Of a stretch of 64,000 bases of DNA, positions 1-10,552 are shown piece after piece (the first letter of the stretch is position 1; every line of letters begins with the position of its first letter). The translations under genes and the position numbers were made by a program. A model generated the notes under the pieces. The model was given only the letters and a program-made list of their open reading frames with translations. It ran no database searches and had not been told where the DNA came from. Location of the stretch: the NCBI RefSeq assembly GCF_003369915.1, contig NW_022881614.1:18082336-18146335 (forward strand), written 5' to 3'. This stretch comes from Drosophila miranda (lineage: Eukaryota > Arthropoda > Insecta > Diptera > Drosophilidae).

Positions 1-548
1 CCAGGAAGAACTTCACTTCTTCGCACTCATTTGTAATTATTTCCTCTCAGACAGACAGACGGACAAACAAACAGACAGACAGACGGATTATCTTCAGTGG
101 ATTTTGATTTCGCCGCGTAAACTATGGATCTATAATCTATAGCATGTCATTGCCAATCTCCTTGGTTCTCTAATCTCAACTCAAACACACACACTATAAT
201 TTTAGACACCCCTTGAAACGAACTCAAATGTAAATTACGATCGATCAGAGGATCGGGCAGTTCTTATACGAGTATAGTTCTTATAGTTATATTCCAATTG
301 AGAAAACAGAAACATTTTCTATATCTACAACTGAACATAAGGATCTATCTACATATATATGTACTATATATTGTATATGTATGTATTATTTTACAAACCG
401 ACAAAACATATTTAGAGCAATGTGAGATAAATGTAGTTCGTAAGCAGAAGAAACAAAAACAAAAGAAAACCAAAGAATATTTTTTCAGAAAAACTTAAAG
501 AAAACAAGCCCAAGATCAACTAAGGATTGCATTCTATATATGACAAAA
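1..548. other. Non-coding AT-rich flank
   Basis: No convincing coding region is seen. A short AGAC/GGAC tract near 50-90 resembles the microsatellite inside the DINE-like elements and may be a remnant of one. The rest is A-rich sequence with TA-rich stretches (340-395), similar in texture to a fly 3' untranslated or intergenic region. The small open frame at 298-498 is low-complexity Lys/Gln/Thr and is not credible. Confidence 0.5.
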
Positions 549-1661
549 CGAGGGGGAACGTTGTGAGTTGCTGCGGACACCGCAACTCTACGGTTATACC
601 CGATACTAAGTCAGTATAACTCTCCTCCGGCAGACGCCGCTAATATTAAACGACACGACAAAGAGTGCGAGCGAGAGAGACAGAAAATCAGTCTGAGCGT
701 CACGTCGGGCGCTGCGTAGCCACTGCAAATTGTTTTGTTCCTATTGGCTATAAAAATGATCTGATCTGATCCAGATTCAGCAATCTGATAGATATGGTCA
801 TTATCTATGATTCTGCGTTTTTAGTTTTCTCGAATGTGCAATATTGTGGATGCAACCGATTTTCGTCTTTTGTGTGGGCGGAAGGGGGTGGGGCGAAATT
901 TTAAGATACACGTTTTATAGAAAGATCTAACAGGAGTGCGGATACCAAATTTGGTTACTCTAGCTTTAATAGTCTCTGAGATTTTTGAATATCCCCAGAT
1001 TTTCGTCCTTTGCGGGGCGGAAAGGGGTGTGGCGAAATTTTGAAACATACTCGTCTCGCTCCGATATATTAGGAGTGTGGATACCAAATTTGGTTGCTCT
1101 AGCTTTTGTAGTCTCTGAGATCTAGGCGCTAATGTTTTACTCTAAGCAAAGCCGCCTATGCTACGTGTGTGTTAGAGAGAGACAGGGCGAGAAAAAATGA
1201 AATTGTTTTCTTGATGCTGGCTATAATAATAATACGATCCAATTCAGATTCCGCAGTCTTAAAGATATGGTCATTCTCTACAATTCTACGTTTTTGGTTT
1301 TCTCATATCTTTAAAATTGTGGATGCAACAGATTTTCGTCCTTTGTGGGGGCGGAAGTGGGCGGGGCGAATTTTTGAAATATTTTTGTAGCAGTGACATA
1401 TCACAGAAGTCTGGATCCAAAACATCGTTGCTCTAGCTCTTATAGTCTTTGAGCCCTAGGCGCTGAAGGGGACGGACAGACGGACAGACGGACGGACGGA
1501 CAGACGGACAGACAGACAGGGCTCAATCGACTCGGCTATTGATGGTGATCAAGAATATATATACTTTATGGGGTCGGAAACGATTCCTTCTGGACGTTAC
1601 ACACATCCACTTTTACCACAAATCTAATATACCCCAATACTCATTTTGAGTATCGGGTATA
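549..1661 (-). mobile_element. DINE-like element 1 (INE-1/DINE-1 family)
   Basis: Non-autonomous repeat of 1113 bp. In family orientation (minus strand) it starts at the 'tatacccgatac' end near 1661. It then has the block containing 'cttgatcagcatcaatagcc', a GGAC/AGAC tract near 1470-1520, three diverged internal modules (each with a cagattttcgtcc-like start and a gtggataccaaatttggt-like end), and a terminal hairpin near 565-590. No transposase or helicase frame is present, as expected for a non-autonomous member. Family assignment rests on the conserved central block. The ends do not show a clear Helitron CTRR terminus, so the superfamily is not settled by this copy. Confidence 0.75.
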
Positions 1662-1665
1662 AAAA

Positions 1666-2778
1666 CGAGGGGGAACGTTGTGAGTTGCTGCGGACACCGC
1701 AACTCTACATTTATACCCGATACATAGTCAGTATGGCTCTCCTCCGGCAGACGCCGCTAATATTAAACGACACGACAAAGAGTGCGTGCGACAGAGACAG
1801 AAAATCAGTCTGAGCGTGACGTCTGGCGCTGCGTAACAACTGCCAATTGATTTCTTGCTTTTGGCTACAAAATTGATCCGATCTGATCCAGATTCAGCAA
1901 TCTGATAGATATGGTCATTATCTATGATTCTGCGTTTTTAGTTTTCTCGAATGTGCAATATTGTGGATGCAACAGATTTTCGTCCTTTGTGTGGGCGGAA
2001 GGGGGTGGGGCGAAATTTTGAGATACACGTTTTATAGTAAGATCTAACAGGAGTGCGGATACCAAATTTGGTTACTCTAGCTTTAATAGTCTCTGAGATT
2101 TTTGAATATCCCCAGATTTTCGTCCTTTGCGGGGCGGAAGGGGGTGTGGCGAAATTTTGAAACAAACTCGTCTCGCTCCGATATATTAGGAGTGTGGATA
2201 CCAAATTTGGTTGCTCTAGCTTTTGTAGTCTCTGAGATCTAGGCGCTAATGTTTTACTCTAAGCAAAGCCGCCTATGCTACGTGTGTGTTAGAGAGAGAC
2301 AGGGCGAGAAAAAATGAAATTGTTTTCTTGATGCTGGCTATAATAATAATACGATCCAATTCAGATTCCGCAGTCTTAAAGATATGGTCATTCTCTACAA
2401 TTCTACGTTTTTTGTTTTCTCATATCTTTAAAATTGTGGATGCAACAGATTTTCGTCCTTTGTGGGGGCGGAAGTGGGCGGGGCGAACTTTTGAAATATT
2501 TTTGTAGCAGTGACATATCACAGAAGTCTGGATCCAAAACATCGTTGCTCTAGCTCTTATAGTCTTTGAGCACTAGGCGCTGAAGGGGACGGACAGACGG
2601 ACAGACGGACGGACGGACAGACGGACAGACAGACAGGGCTCAATCGACTCGGCTATTGATGCTTATCAAGAATATATATACTTTATGGGGTCGGAAACGA
2701 TTCCTTCTGGACGTTACACACATCCACTTTTACCACAAATCTAATATACCCCAATACTCATTTTGAGTATCGGGTATA
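1666..2778 (-). mobile_element. DINE-like element 2
   Basis: Same length (1113 bp) and near-identical sequence to element 1, separated from it by only four A bases. All three internal modules are present. It is either a very recent tandem duplicate of element 1 or the product of one tandem insertion event. Confidence 0.75.
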
Positions 2779-2782
2779 AAAC

Positions 2783-3881
2783 CGAGGGGGAACGTTGTGA
2801 GTTGCTGCGGACACCGCAACTCTACGGTTATACCCGATACTAAGTCAGTATGGCTCTCCTGAGGCAGACGCCGCTAATATTGAACCACACGACAAAGAGT
2901 GCGTGCGAGAGAGACAGAAAATCAGTCTGAGCGTGACGTCGGGCGCTGCGTAGCCACTGAAAATTGATTTCTTGCTTTTGGCTACAAAAATGATCCGATC
3001 TGATCCAGATTCAGCAATCTGATAGATATGGTCATTATCTATGATTCTGCGTTTTTAGTTTTCTCGAATGTGCAATATTGTGGATGCAAAAGATTTTCGT
3101 CTTTTGTAGGGGCGAAAGGGGGTGGGGCGAAATTCTGAGATATACGTTTTATATTGAGATCTAACAGAAGTGCGGATACCAAATTTGGTTACTCTAGCCT
3201 TAATAGTCTCTGAGATTTGTGGATGCCCAAGATTTTAGTCCTTTGCGGGGGCGGAAGGGGGTGTGGCGAAATTTGGACACGAAACGGTCAAGGTCCGATA
3301 TCACAGGAGTGTGGATACCAAATTTGGTTGCTCTGGCTCTTATAGGTTCTGAGATCTTTGAACTCATATTTTGCAACTGACAAAACCGACCATGAAACCT
3401 GTGTGTTAGAGAGAGACAGAGCGAGAAAGAATGAAATTGTTTTCTTGATTCTGGCTATAAGCATTATACGATCTGGTTCAGATTTTGCACTGTAGAAGAT
3501 ATGGTCATCCTCACCGATTCTGCGTTTTTGGTTTTATCGTATCTTTAAAAATGTGGATGCCACAGATTTTCGTCCTTTGTGGGAGCGGAAGTGGGCGGGG
3601 CGAAGTTTTGAAATATTTTTGTAATAGTGACATATCACAGAAGTCTGGATCCAAAACGTTGCTCTAGCTCTTATAGTCTTTGAGCACTAGGCGCTGAAGG
3701 GGACGGACGGACGGACGGACGGATGGACGGACGGACGGAAAGACAGACAGGGCTCAATCGACTCGGCTATTGATGCTGATCAAGAATATATATACGGAAA
3801 CGATTCCTTCTGGACGTTACACACATCCACTTTTACCACAAATCTAATATACCCCAATAGTCATTTTGAGTATCGGGTATA
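2783..3881 (-). mobile_element. DINE-like element 3
   Basis: 1099-bp copy with three modules. It is more diverged than elements 1 and 2: its middle part belongs to the second subtype, with 'tttgaactcatattttgcaa' and 'accatgaaacctgtgtgtt'. The GGAC tract near 3700-3740 is longer and purer, and the conserved block just after it has lost the 'ctttatggggt' segment. Confidence 0.72.
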
Positions 3882-3889
3882 ACAAACAA

Positions 3890-4610
3890 CGAGGGGGAAC
3901 GTTGTGAGTTGCTGCAGACACCGCAACTCTACGGTTATACCCGATACTAAGTCAGTATGGCTCTCCTCCGGCAGACGCCGCTAATATTAAACGACACGAC
4001 AAAGAGTGCGTGCGACAGAGACAGAAAATCAGTCTGAGCGTGACGTCGGGCGCTGCGTAGCCACTGTAAATTGATTTGTTCCTATTGGCTATAATCTGAT
4101 CTGATCCAGATTCAGCAATCTGATAGATATGGTCATTATCTATGATTCTGCGTTTTTATTTTTCTCGAATGTGCAATATTGTGGATGCAACAGATTTTCG
4201 TCCTTTGTGTGGGCGGAAGGGGGTGGGGCGAAATTTTGAGATACACGGTTTATAGTAAGATCTAACAGGAGTGCGGATAGCAAATTTGGTTACTCTAGCC
4301 TTAATAGTCTCTGAGATTTTTGAATTTCCCCAGATTTTCGTCCTTTGCAGTGACATATCACAGAAGTCTGGATACAAAACATCGTTGCTCTAGCTCTTAT
4401 AGTCTTTGAGCACTAGGCGCTGAAGGGGACGGACAGACGGACGGACGGACAGACGGACAGACAGACAGGGCTCAATCGACTCGGCTATTGATGCTGATCA
4501 AGAATATATATACTTTATGGGGTCGGAAACGATTCCTTCTGGACGTTACACACATCCACTTTTACCACAAATCTAATATACCCCAATACTCATTTTGAGT
4601 ATCGGGTATA
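3890..4610 (-). mobile_element. DINE-like element 4, internally deleted
   Basis: Only 721 bp. The sequence jumps from 'gattttcgtcctttg' of the second module straight to 'cagtgacatatcacag' of the third at about 4349. This removes the gap region and GA-rich box between them. Both outer ends are intact. Confidence 0.72.
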
Positions 4611-4614
4611 AAAA

Positions 4615-5655
4615 CGAGGGGGAACGTTGTGAGTTGCTGCGGACACCGCAACTCTACATTTATACCCGATACATAGTCAGTATGGCTCTCCTCCGGCAGA
4701 CGCCGCTAATATTAAACGACACGACAAAGAGTGCGTGCGACAGAGACAGAAAATCAGTCTGAGCGTGACGTCTGGCGCTGCGTAACAACTGCAAATTGAT
4801 TTCTTGCTTTTGGCTACAAAAATGATCCGATCTGATCCAGATTCAGCAATCTGATAGATATGGTCATTATCTATGATTCTGCGTTTTTAGTTTTCTCAAA
4901 TGTGCAATATTGTGGATGCAACAGATTTTCGTACTTTGTGGGGGCGGAGGAAGTGGGGCGAAATTCAGAGATATACGTTTTATAGTGAGATCTAACAGAA
5001 GTGCGGATACCAAATTTGGTTACTCTAGCCTTAATAGTCTCTGAGATTTGTGGATGCCCCAGTGTGGAGTGTGGATACCAAATCTAGTTGCTCTGGCTCT
5101 TATAGGTTCGGAGATCCTTGAACTCATATTTTGCAATTGGCAAAACCGACCATGAAACCTGTGTGTTAGAGAGAGACAGAGCGAGAAAGAATGAAATTGT
5201 TTTCTTGATTCTGGCTATAATAATTATACGATCTGGTTGAGATTTTACACTCTAGAACATATAGTCATCCTCTACGATTCTGCGTTTTTGGTTTTATCGT
5301 ATCTTTAAAAATGTGGATGCCACAGATTTTCGTGTTTTGTGTGGGCGGAAGTGGGCGGGCGAAGTTTTGAAATATTTTTGTAGCAGTGACATATCACAGA
5401 AGTCTGGATCCAAAACATCGTTGCTCTAGCTCTTATAGTCTTTGAGCACTGAAGGGGACGGACAGACGGACGGACGGACGGACGGACGGACGGACAGACG
5501 GACAGACAGACAGGGCTCTATCGACTCGGCTATTGATGCTGATCAAGAATATATATACTTTATGGGGTCGGAAACGATTCCTTCTGGACGTTACACACAT
5601 CCACTTTTACCACAAATCTAATATACCCCAATACTCATTTTGAGTATCGGGTATA
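4615..5655 (-). mobile_element. DINE-like element 5
   Basis: 1041-bp second-subtype copy. The second module is shortened ('ccccagtgtggagtgtgg' near 5057). It ends the five-copy head-to-tail cluster and abuts the non-repeat segment at 5656, where it replaces about 150 bp that are present in the equivalent segment at 12156-12304. Confidence 0.72.
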
Positions 5656-6439
5656 AAAAGGAAAACCAAAACAGATTACGTTCTGAGACTACGATTTTTG
5701 CTTTAATTTGAACAGTTTTACCGTTTAATGATAGATATCGTGGCTTATCACTCGAGTGGTTAGCCCTACAGAAAGTATTTTTGGATGGTGTTCGGGCGAT
5801 GTTTGTGTAAACTTGGGAAACCCGTCGTGAACTTCTGGTCGCGCTTGTCTTTTGGGGGCCGATGGCATGCCGGTTTTTGCGTGTTTATACCCATAAATAC
5901 GAGTACGAAAATGTCTTGCCAAGTGTATCGAGAGATTAGAGTTGCGAGTAGCTACAGAGGCGTAGATAAGGAGAGACCTTCGGAGGGGTATACCCATAGA
6001 GAAACTTCAAGAGCGATGGTAGAGAAAGAAGATCAAACCCCCTTTCAACGCCACCTGAGAAACGAGTATACCCATTTCTCAATCGCCAATGTTTTCGCTC
6101 ACTATTCAAAAACGTGTCCAACGTTTGGGCATTGTTGTTAGGCAGAGAGGTAGAAAACCTTCAACACCATTTTTAGTATCCTAATTTGAGATATCTGATT
6201 TCGTTTTTGATTTTGTCGGAGGAGAAGACTTGTCTTTTGGGAAACGATATGCTTGGCTTTAGATATACTTAAGACAAACTCAATGATACTCGTACTCGTA
6301 CATTGTCCACGTACATCGTATATTCATGCAACAAAGTCAATCTGCTCAGATACCAGAATATAGTATATATACAGAAAACAGAGAGAGAGACAAACCACAA
6401 GCAACTTTATTAGCTAACGACAGAAACAACAGAAATAAA
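5656..6439. repeat. Unit-flanking non-coding segment, short copy
   Basis: About 784 bp, nearly identical to 12305-13091. No exon structure is recognised. The open frames on either strand are not conserved between the two copies: an indel near 5938 (copy 2 near 12586) breaks the longest minus-strand frame in this copy. A GA-rich run lies near 6380. Its role is unknown; it is probably intronic or intergenic DNA carried along with the duplication. Confidence 0.55.
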
Positions 6440-7373
6440 CGAGGGGGAACGTTGTGAGTTGCTGCGTACACCGCAACTCTACGGTTATACCCGATACTAA
6501 GTCAGTATGGCTCTCCTCCGGCAGACGCCGCTAATATTAAACGACACGACAAAGAGTGCGTGCGAGAGAGACAGAAAATCAGTCTGAGCGTGACGTCTGG
6601 CGCTGCGTAACAACTGCAAATTGATTTCTTGCTTTTGGCTACAAAAATGATCCGATCTGATCCAGATTCAGCAATCTGATAGATATGGTCATTATCTATG
6701 ATTCTGCATTTTTAGTTTTCTCGAATCTGCAATATTGTGGATGCAACAGATTTTCGTCCTTTGTGGGGGCGGAAGTGGGCGGGGCGAAGTTTTGAAATAT
6801 TTTTGTAGCAGTGACATATCACAGAAGTCTGGATCCAAAACAACGTTGCTCTAGCTCTTATAGTCTTTGAGCATTAGGCGCTGAAGGGGAAGGACAGACG
6901 GACAGACGGACGGACGGACAGACAGACAGGGCTCAATCGACTTAGTCGATTAGTCGATTAGTCGATTAGTCAGTATGGCTCTCCTCCGGCAGATGCCGCT
7001 AATATTAAACGACACGACAAAGAGTGCGTTCGACAGAGACAGAAAATCAGTCTGAGCGTGACGTCGGGCGCTGCGTAACAAATGCAAATTGATTTGTTCC
7101 TATTGGCTAAAAAAATGATCCGATCTGATCCAGATTCAGGAATCTGATAGATATGGTCATTATCTATGATTCTGCGTTTTTAGTTTTTTCGTATTTTTTC
7201 GGACGGACGGACAGACGGACAGACAGACATGGCTCAATCGACTCGGCTATTGATGCTGATCAAGAATATATATACTTTATGGGGTCGGAAACGATTCCTT
7301 GTGGACGTTACACACATACACTTTTACCACAAATCTAATATACCCCAATACTCATTTTGAGTATCGGGTATAA
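6440..7373 (-). mobile_element. Composite DINE-like element at left border of copy 1
   Basis: Two incomplete DINE-like copies are fused head to tail. The left part (6440-6941) runs from the hairpin end to the GGAC tract and 'gctcaatcgac'. It joins an 8-bp microsatellite (tagtcgat)3 near 6943-6966, which leads into the second copy from 'tagtcagtatggctctcc'. That second copy lacks its whole module region and jumps at about 7200 to the GGAC tract. The same composite borders all four array copies, so it existed before the amplification. Confidence 0.7.
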
Positions 7374-8679
7374 AAATGAGAAAAATGAAAACAAACCCAA
7401 AATAGAAGAACACACACATACACAAATTGGGAAGATACACCCAGAGGGGGAAGAGGTTTAGAAAGTTTTACGAGTCACAAGAAGAATTTCATTTGATTTT
7501 GGTTCCATTCCATCTTTGAATTTGAGTTTCCTTACTTTTTCATCAATTTCATCATCTAATTGTATTGTATAATGCATATCCGTCCACAGATTTGATTGAT
7601 ACTACACATTTGGTTCATCGAAAAGATATCACACACACAGAGAACCTCCCCCACAGACACAGACCCATGTCCCGTCCAACCAGCCCTTTTCTCGAATATC
7701 CTACCCCCCAAAAAAAAGCTTTGTCTTGGGGTTGAACAAGAAATGGCCTTTACTATAATTTCCTTAAGCGAAAGAACGAATACGAATTCTAGTTAATTTT
7801 ATTAGATGAAATTTATTTGCAAAGATCGTAATGCATTGGCTATCAGGTTTTATAAGGAAATTTGTGTAGGGAAGCAAGGGAAGGAGTAGAGTATTGTATC
7901 TAGGAGGGGAATGAAAGCAGGCAGAGAAACTCTTAAGACGTAAATCTAATTGTATGCTAAATGATATATACACATCTATATATAAATATATATATATTTA
8001 CATAATGTATTTGAAGTCAAATGGGAATATTAATAAAAGCGATAACTAATCTGTAATAAAAACAAAAACCTTCACAGCTCGTTTCATTCAGTTCGAAAAT
8101 GGTAAGTATCCTTCCTGTTTTATTATTTCGTTGAACAATACGAAAAATGCCTTCAATAGCATATCATTTTTATGGCCCAATCATGTATCCATTATAGTTT
8201 ATGGTTGAAATTGCTTTGCACCCCCGATGCCATTGTTTTCTCCAATGTTCTGTCAATATTTTGTGCCACGGGGGGGAAAGCCAATCAGTTCCGTAATCAC
8301 TCCATAAATGTGTTTGCATGTTGATTCTGATTGCAGTAAGTGACTCCAAGGGGAGATTACCCAAGAAAACCTCAAATGTTGAATCACTATTTCACAAAGA
8401 ATGTCGCTCGAACCTACGTAAAATCAATCGCTAAGTGTACGATAATGGATAGTTATCCTCATTCTGCACTTGAAATATGTATGTATGTCAACCCTGAGTA
8501 GATTAAATTCAATTAACATAAACACTATCCCTTATTCTACTCAATACCTACCCTACCAGTGCATATGAGAGTGTTCTGCCGCCCCGTGTAGGTTTATAAC
8601 AGTGGTTTAAAAATATGCGTGTCGAGCCCTGTTCTACATATGCAAAAACATGGCTTAATGTCGTTTGGATTTATCGCTG

Positions 8680-8900
8680 CATTCGCTTCCAGGCCATCAT
8701 CAGAATGGGGAAGTTCCAGGGTACCAAGTGCCAAGAAATCACCTCCCATGGGGATGGTCTTGCCATGGTTCTTACCGGCCCAGTCGGAAAAGTAGCGCAG
8801 ATTCTTGATGGCCGTTGGGAGATCCATTTCCAGCGTTGGTCTGAGGGCTGAGGCAGGGCGGAGTAGTTGGCAAAAACTGCGCCAAAGGGCGCCACCATTT
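8680..8900 (-). pseudogene. Aldehyde dehydrogenase fragment, copy 1
   Basis: A short piece of an NAD(P)-dependent aldehyde dehydrogenase (ALDH superfamily). In one minus-strand frame it reads DLPTAIKNLRYFSDWAGK and then HGKTIPMGGDF, which are family-typical blocks. In another frame it reads VPWNFPILMMAWK, matching the conserved PWNFP block. In intact enzymes these blocks are separated by roughly a dozen more residues in a single frame, so the fragment carries an internal deletion with a frameshift. No catalytic Cys or Glu region is present. It begins immediately after the DRC8 stop codon (TAATG overlap), so it lies in the 3' region of that gene. It could be read through as 3' untranslated sequence. 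Enzyme activity is not possible from this fragment. Confidence 0.72.
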
Positions 8901-8919
8901 TGGTGTTTCTTTGCTGACA

Positions 8920-9645
8920 TTATTTCTTGCGCCCCTGTTCGGCCTGAGCTTGTTCGACCTGTTCCTTCACAGCTGCAGCCACTTCATAGATTGTGCCCTT
9001 ATGCTAAAGTTTTTGGGAAAACAAAAGTTATAGAAGCCAATATATTGATAATCACCAGCTCATACCTTCAGTTGGTTAATATAGAACGTGTAGGGAATGT
9101 TTCCAGTAATCGGATCAATGGCTACCGGCCACATGTCCGCCAGTTCTTCTTCAGTGAAAGGCTCTCCCTCCTCTGACATTAACTTTTCGAGATACTCTTT
9201 GGTAAGATATTTTTTGTTTTCTGGGTCAAGCACCTGAAAAGCCGCAAACAGCTTTTCTGCTGACGCCGGCTCCATACTGTGGGAGGTAGAATAACGATGC
9301 AAAATGCAATTATTCGTCCTTTAAGTGTTCTCACTGGTTATTCATAAGCAGTTGGGAGACATGAGCCATACATTTTGGTAGCTGCGATTCCCCGGGGTAC
9401 TCTATCGACTCAGTGGCGGCAATTATATCATTGACTTCCTTCTCGGTCGGCACACAGCCCATAAATCTGAGAACGTTTTCCACATTGCGAGTGTCTATGT
9501 ATTTATCACCATGAGTATCAAAGACGCAAAGGGCCTCCGAGATCCGAACCTCAAGATCGTTGTTCAAAGCAACTGTAGTATTTAATAAGGCTGATTAAAG
9601 TAAGAGAGAACCTAGGGCCCCCGATTACTTACCGCCAATTTCCAT
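8920..9645 (-). CDS. DRC8: EF-hand protein of the EFCAB2/DRC8 family, intact copy 1
   Basis: Four exons fit GT..AG rules: 9633-9645, 9335-9572, 9066-9276 and 8920-9003. They total 546 nt, that is 181 codons plus stop, close to the usual size of the family. Introns are short (about 60 bp). Seen: an N-terminal EF-hand-like helix-loop-helix with FDTHGDKYID, then GCVPTEKEVNDII, and a C-terminal pair with LDPENKKYLTKEYL and EEGEPFTEEELADMW followed by AIDPITGNIPYTFYI. The loops lack several acidic ligands, so calcium binding is probably weak. The basic, Gln-rich tail ends in GRKK. Known for the family: DRC8 is a subunit of the nexin-dynein regulatory complex of motile cilia and sperm flagella. In flies, testis expression would be expected (inference). 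Start: the ATG at 9645 has a good context, and exon 1 of 13 nt is confirmed by the reading frame across all junctions. This is the only one of four copies with an open frame. Confidence 0.82.
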
Positions 9646-10160
9646 GGTGAAGGTAAATTTTAATACTTATGTAGATTTTGGTTTGTTTTTCTTAATTTTT
9701 TCACTTTTAATTTTTGATACACTTTGAAATTTGTTTATTTTTTTTTGCTGGGTTTGTAGTGTTGTTATTTTGGAGCAGAAATTTTGAAAAAATTTACATG
9801 ATTTGGCGTTTTGGGTTACGAAATCAAGTGTCCCCGCCAACTTTCTCCGCCGTCACAATCACAAACTCTCCATCAATATACGATATTTTCATAAAAAATC
9901 TTTAAATCTTTAAAAAATGGATATGCTATTCATTTTGATATTATCCTTGCAATTTAACTGTTATTCGATTCAAGGACAACGCTTTGCTCCGTTGCTTATC
10001 AATAAAATGCAAAATTAGTCATATTAGTTTTTATCCTTTTTTTGAGCTTAGTCGATTTGATGGCGCGATTTGTTTGAGTTGCAATTTAATTTTAATAGAT
10101 TTCGAGATTTGAATCTGGCGCGCTGGTTCCCGATGAATGACGAGAATGATACGATGATTA
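9646..10160. other. Upstream region of DRC8 copy 1
   Basis: About 500 bp of AT-rich sequence between the DRC8 start codon and the motif 1 pair. It contains T-rich runs (9690-9750) and no conserved open frame. It probably holds the DRC8 5' leader or promoter-proximal DNA. Confidence 0.45.
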
Positions 10161-10166
10161 CGTTTA

Positions 10167-10552
10167 AAGTGTGACCACCGTCACCAAAAGTACTATTCAA
10201 AAGTGTGACCGAATGGCATGACGAATAATTCACCAAAACTACCATAGCGCGTTTCATTGCGTCGCGTCGCGTTGTTTTGTTTTTCGTTCGGTGTTTTTAT
10301 TTTAATTTATAGTGCATTTTTATCAATTAATGTTCTCAGTTAGAGGAATGCAGCCAAGCAAATGACTTAATGGTGTGTAAATTTGTATTCCAAGTAGTTT
10401 TATTCTTATATTCACTGCCGTACAACACAGTGCATTTGTTTTGTTTTCGGGTGTGCATACTTTCCTGTACATGTGTGTGAGCAACAGGTTTGTGGCTTGT
10501 ATCGATACTTTCCTTACACTGGAATTTTATTTCTGACCGATAGTATCGGTCA
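10167..10552. promoter_or_regulatory. Bidirectional promoter-like block, copy 1
   Basis: Two Ohler motif 1 matches (TGGTCACACTT type, bound by M1BP) lie on the minus strand at 10167-10177 and 10201-10211. A perfect DRE, TATCGATA, is at 10500-10507. A 19-bp odd palindrome, tgaccgatagtatcggtca, is at 10534-10552 and contains two CGATA cores. DRE/CGATA sequences are known targets of DREF and BEAF-32. Motif 1 orientation points toward DRC8. The DRE cluster precedes GC-richer, leader-like sequence on the plus strand. Function is inferred from motifs and position only. Confidence 0.6.

Noticed and set aside
821..1087. 60-90-codon frames in the DINE-like elements with repeated 'KISETIKARVTKFGIRT'-like peptide
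   Set aside because: The apparent peptide repeat is the translated internal DNA module; frames are interrupted at random among copies.
1469..1520. GGAC/AGAC tract resembling a regular repeat array
   Set aside because: It is the variable microsatellite inside DINE-like elements, not an independent array or CRISPR; spacers are absent.
549..5655. Search for an autonomous Helitron protein (Rep/helicase) among the DINE-like copies
   Set aside because: No long frame or Rep or helicase motif in any copy; all are non-autonomous.
8099..8106. ATG directly followed by a splice-donor-like GTAAGT, after 'cattcagttcgaaa', as in some short first exons
   Set aside because: No plausible second coding exon follows before the ALDH fragment; the best acceptor (near 8337) is followed by a stop. 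Treated as coincidence or a lost gene start.
8805..9176. 123-codon plus-strand frame overlapping the DRC8 gene (also at 15354, 21409, 27485)
   Set aside because: Antisense to exons 3 and 4 of DRC8 and to the ALDH fragment; conserved only because the whole unit is duplicated. No domain recognised.
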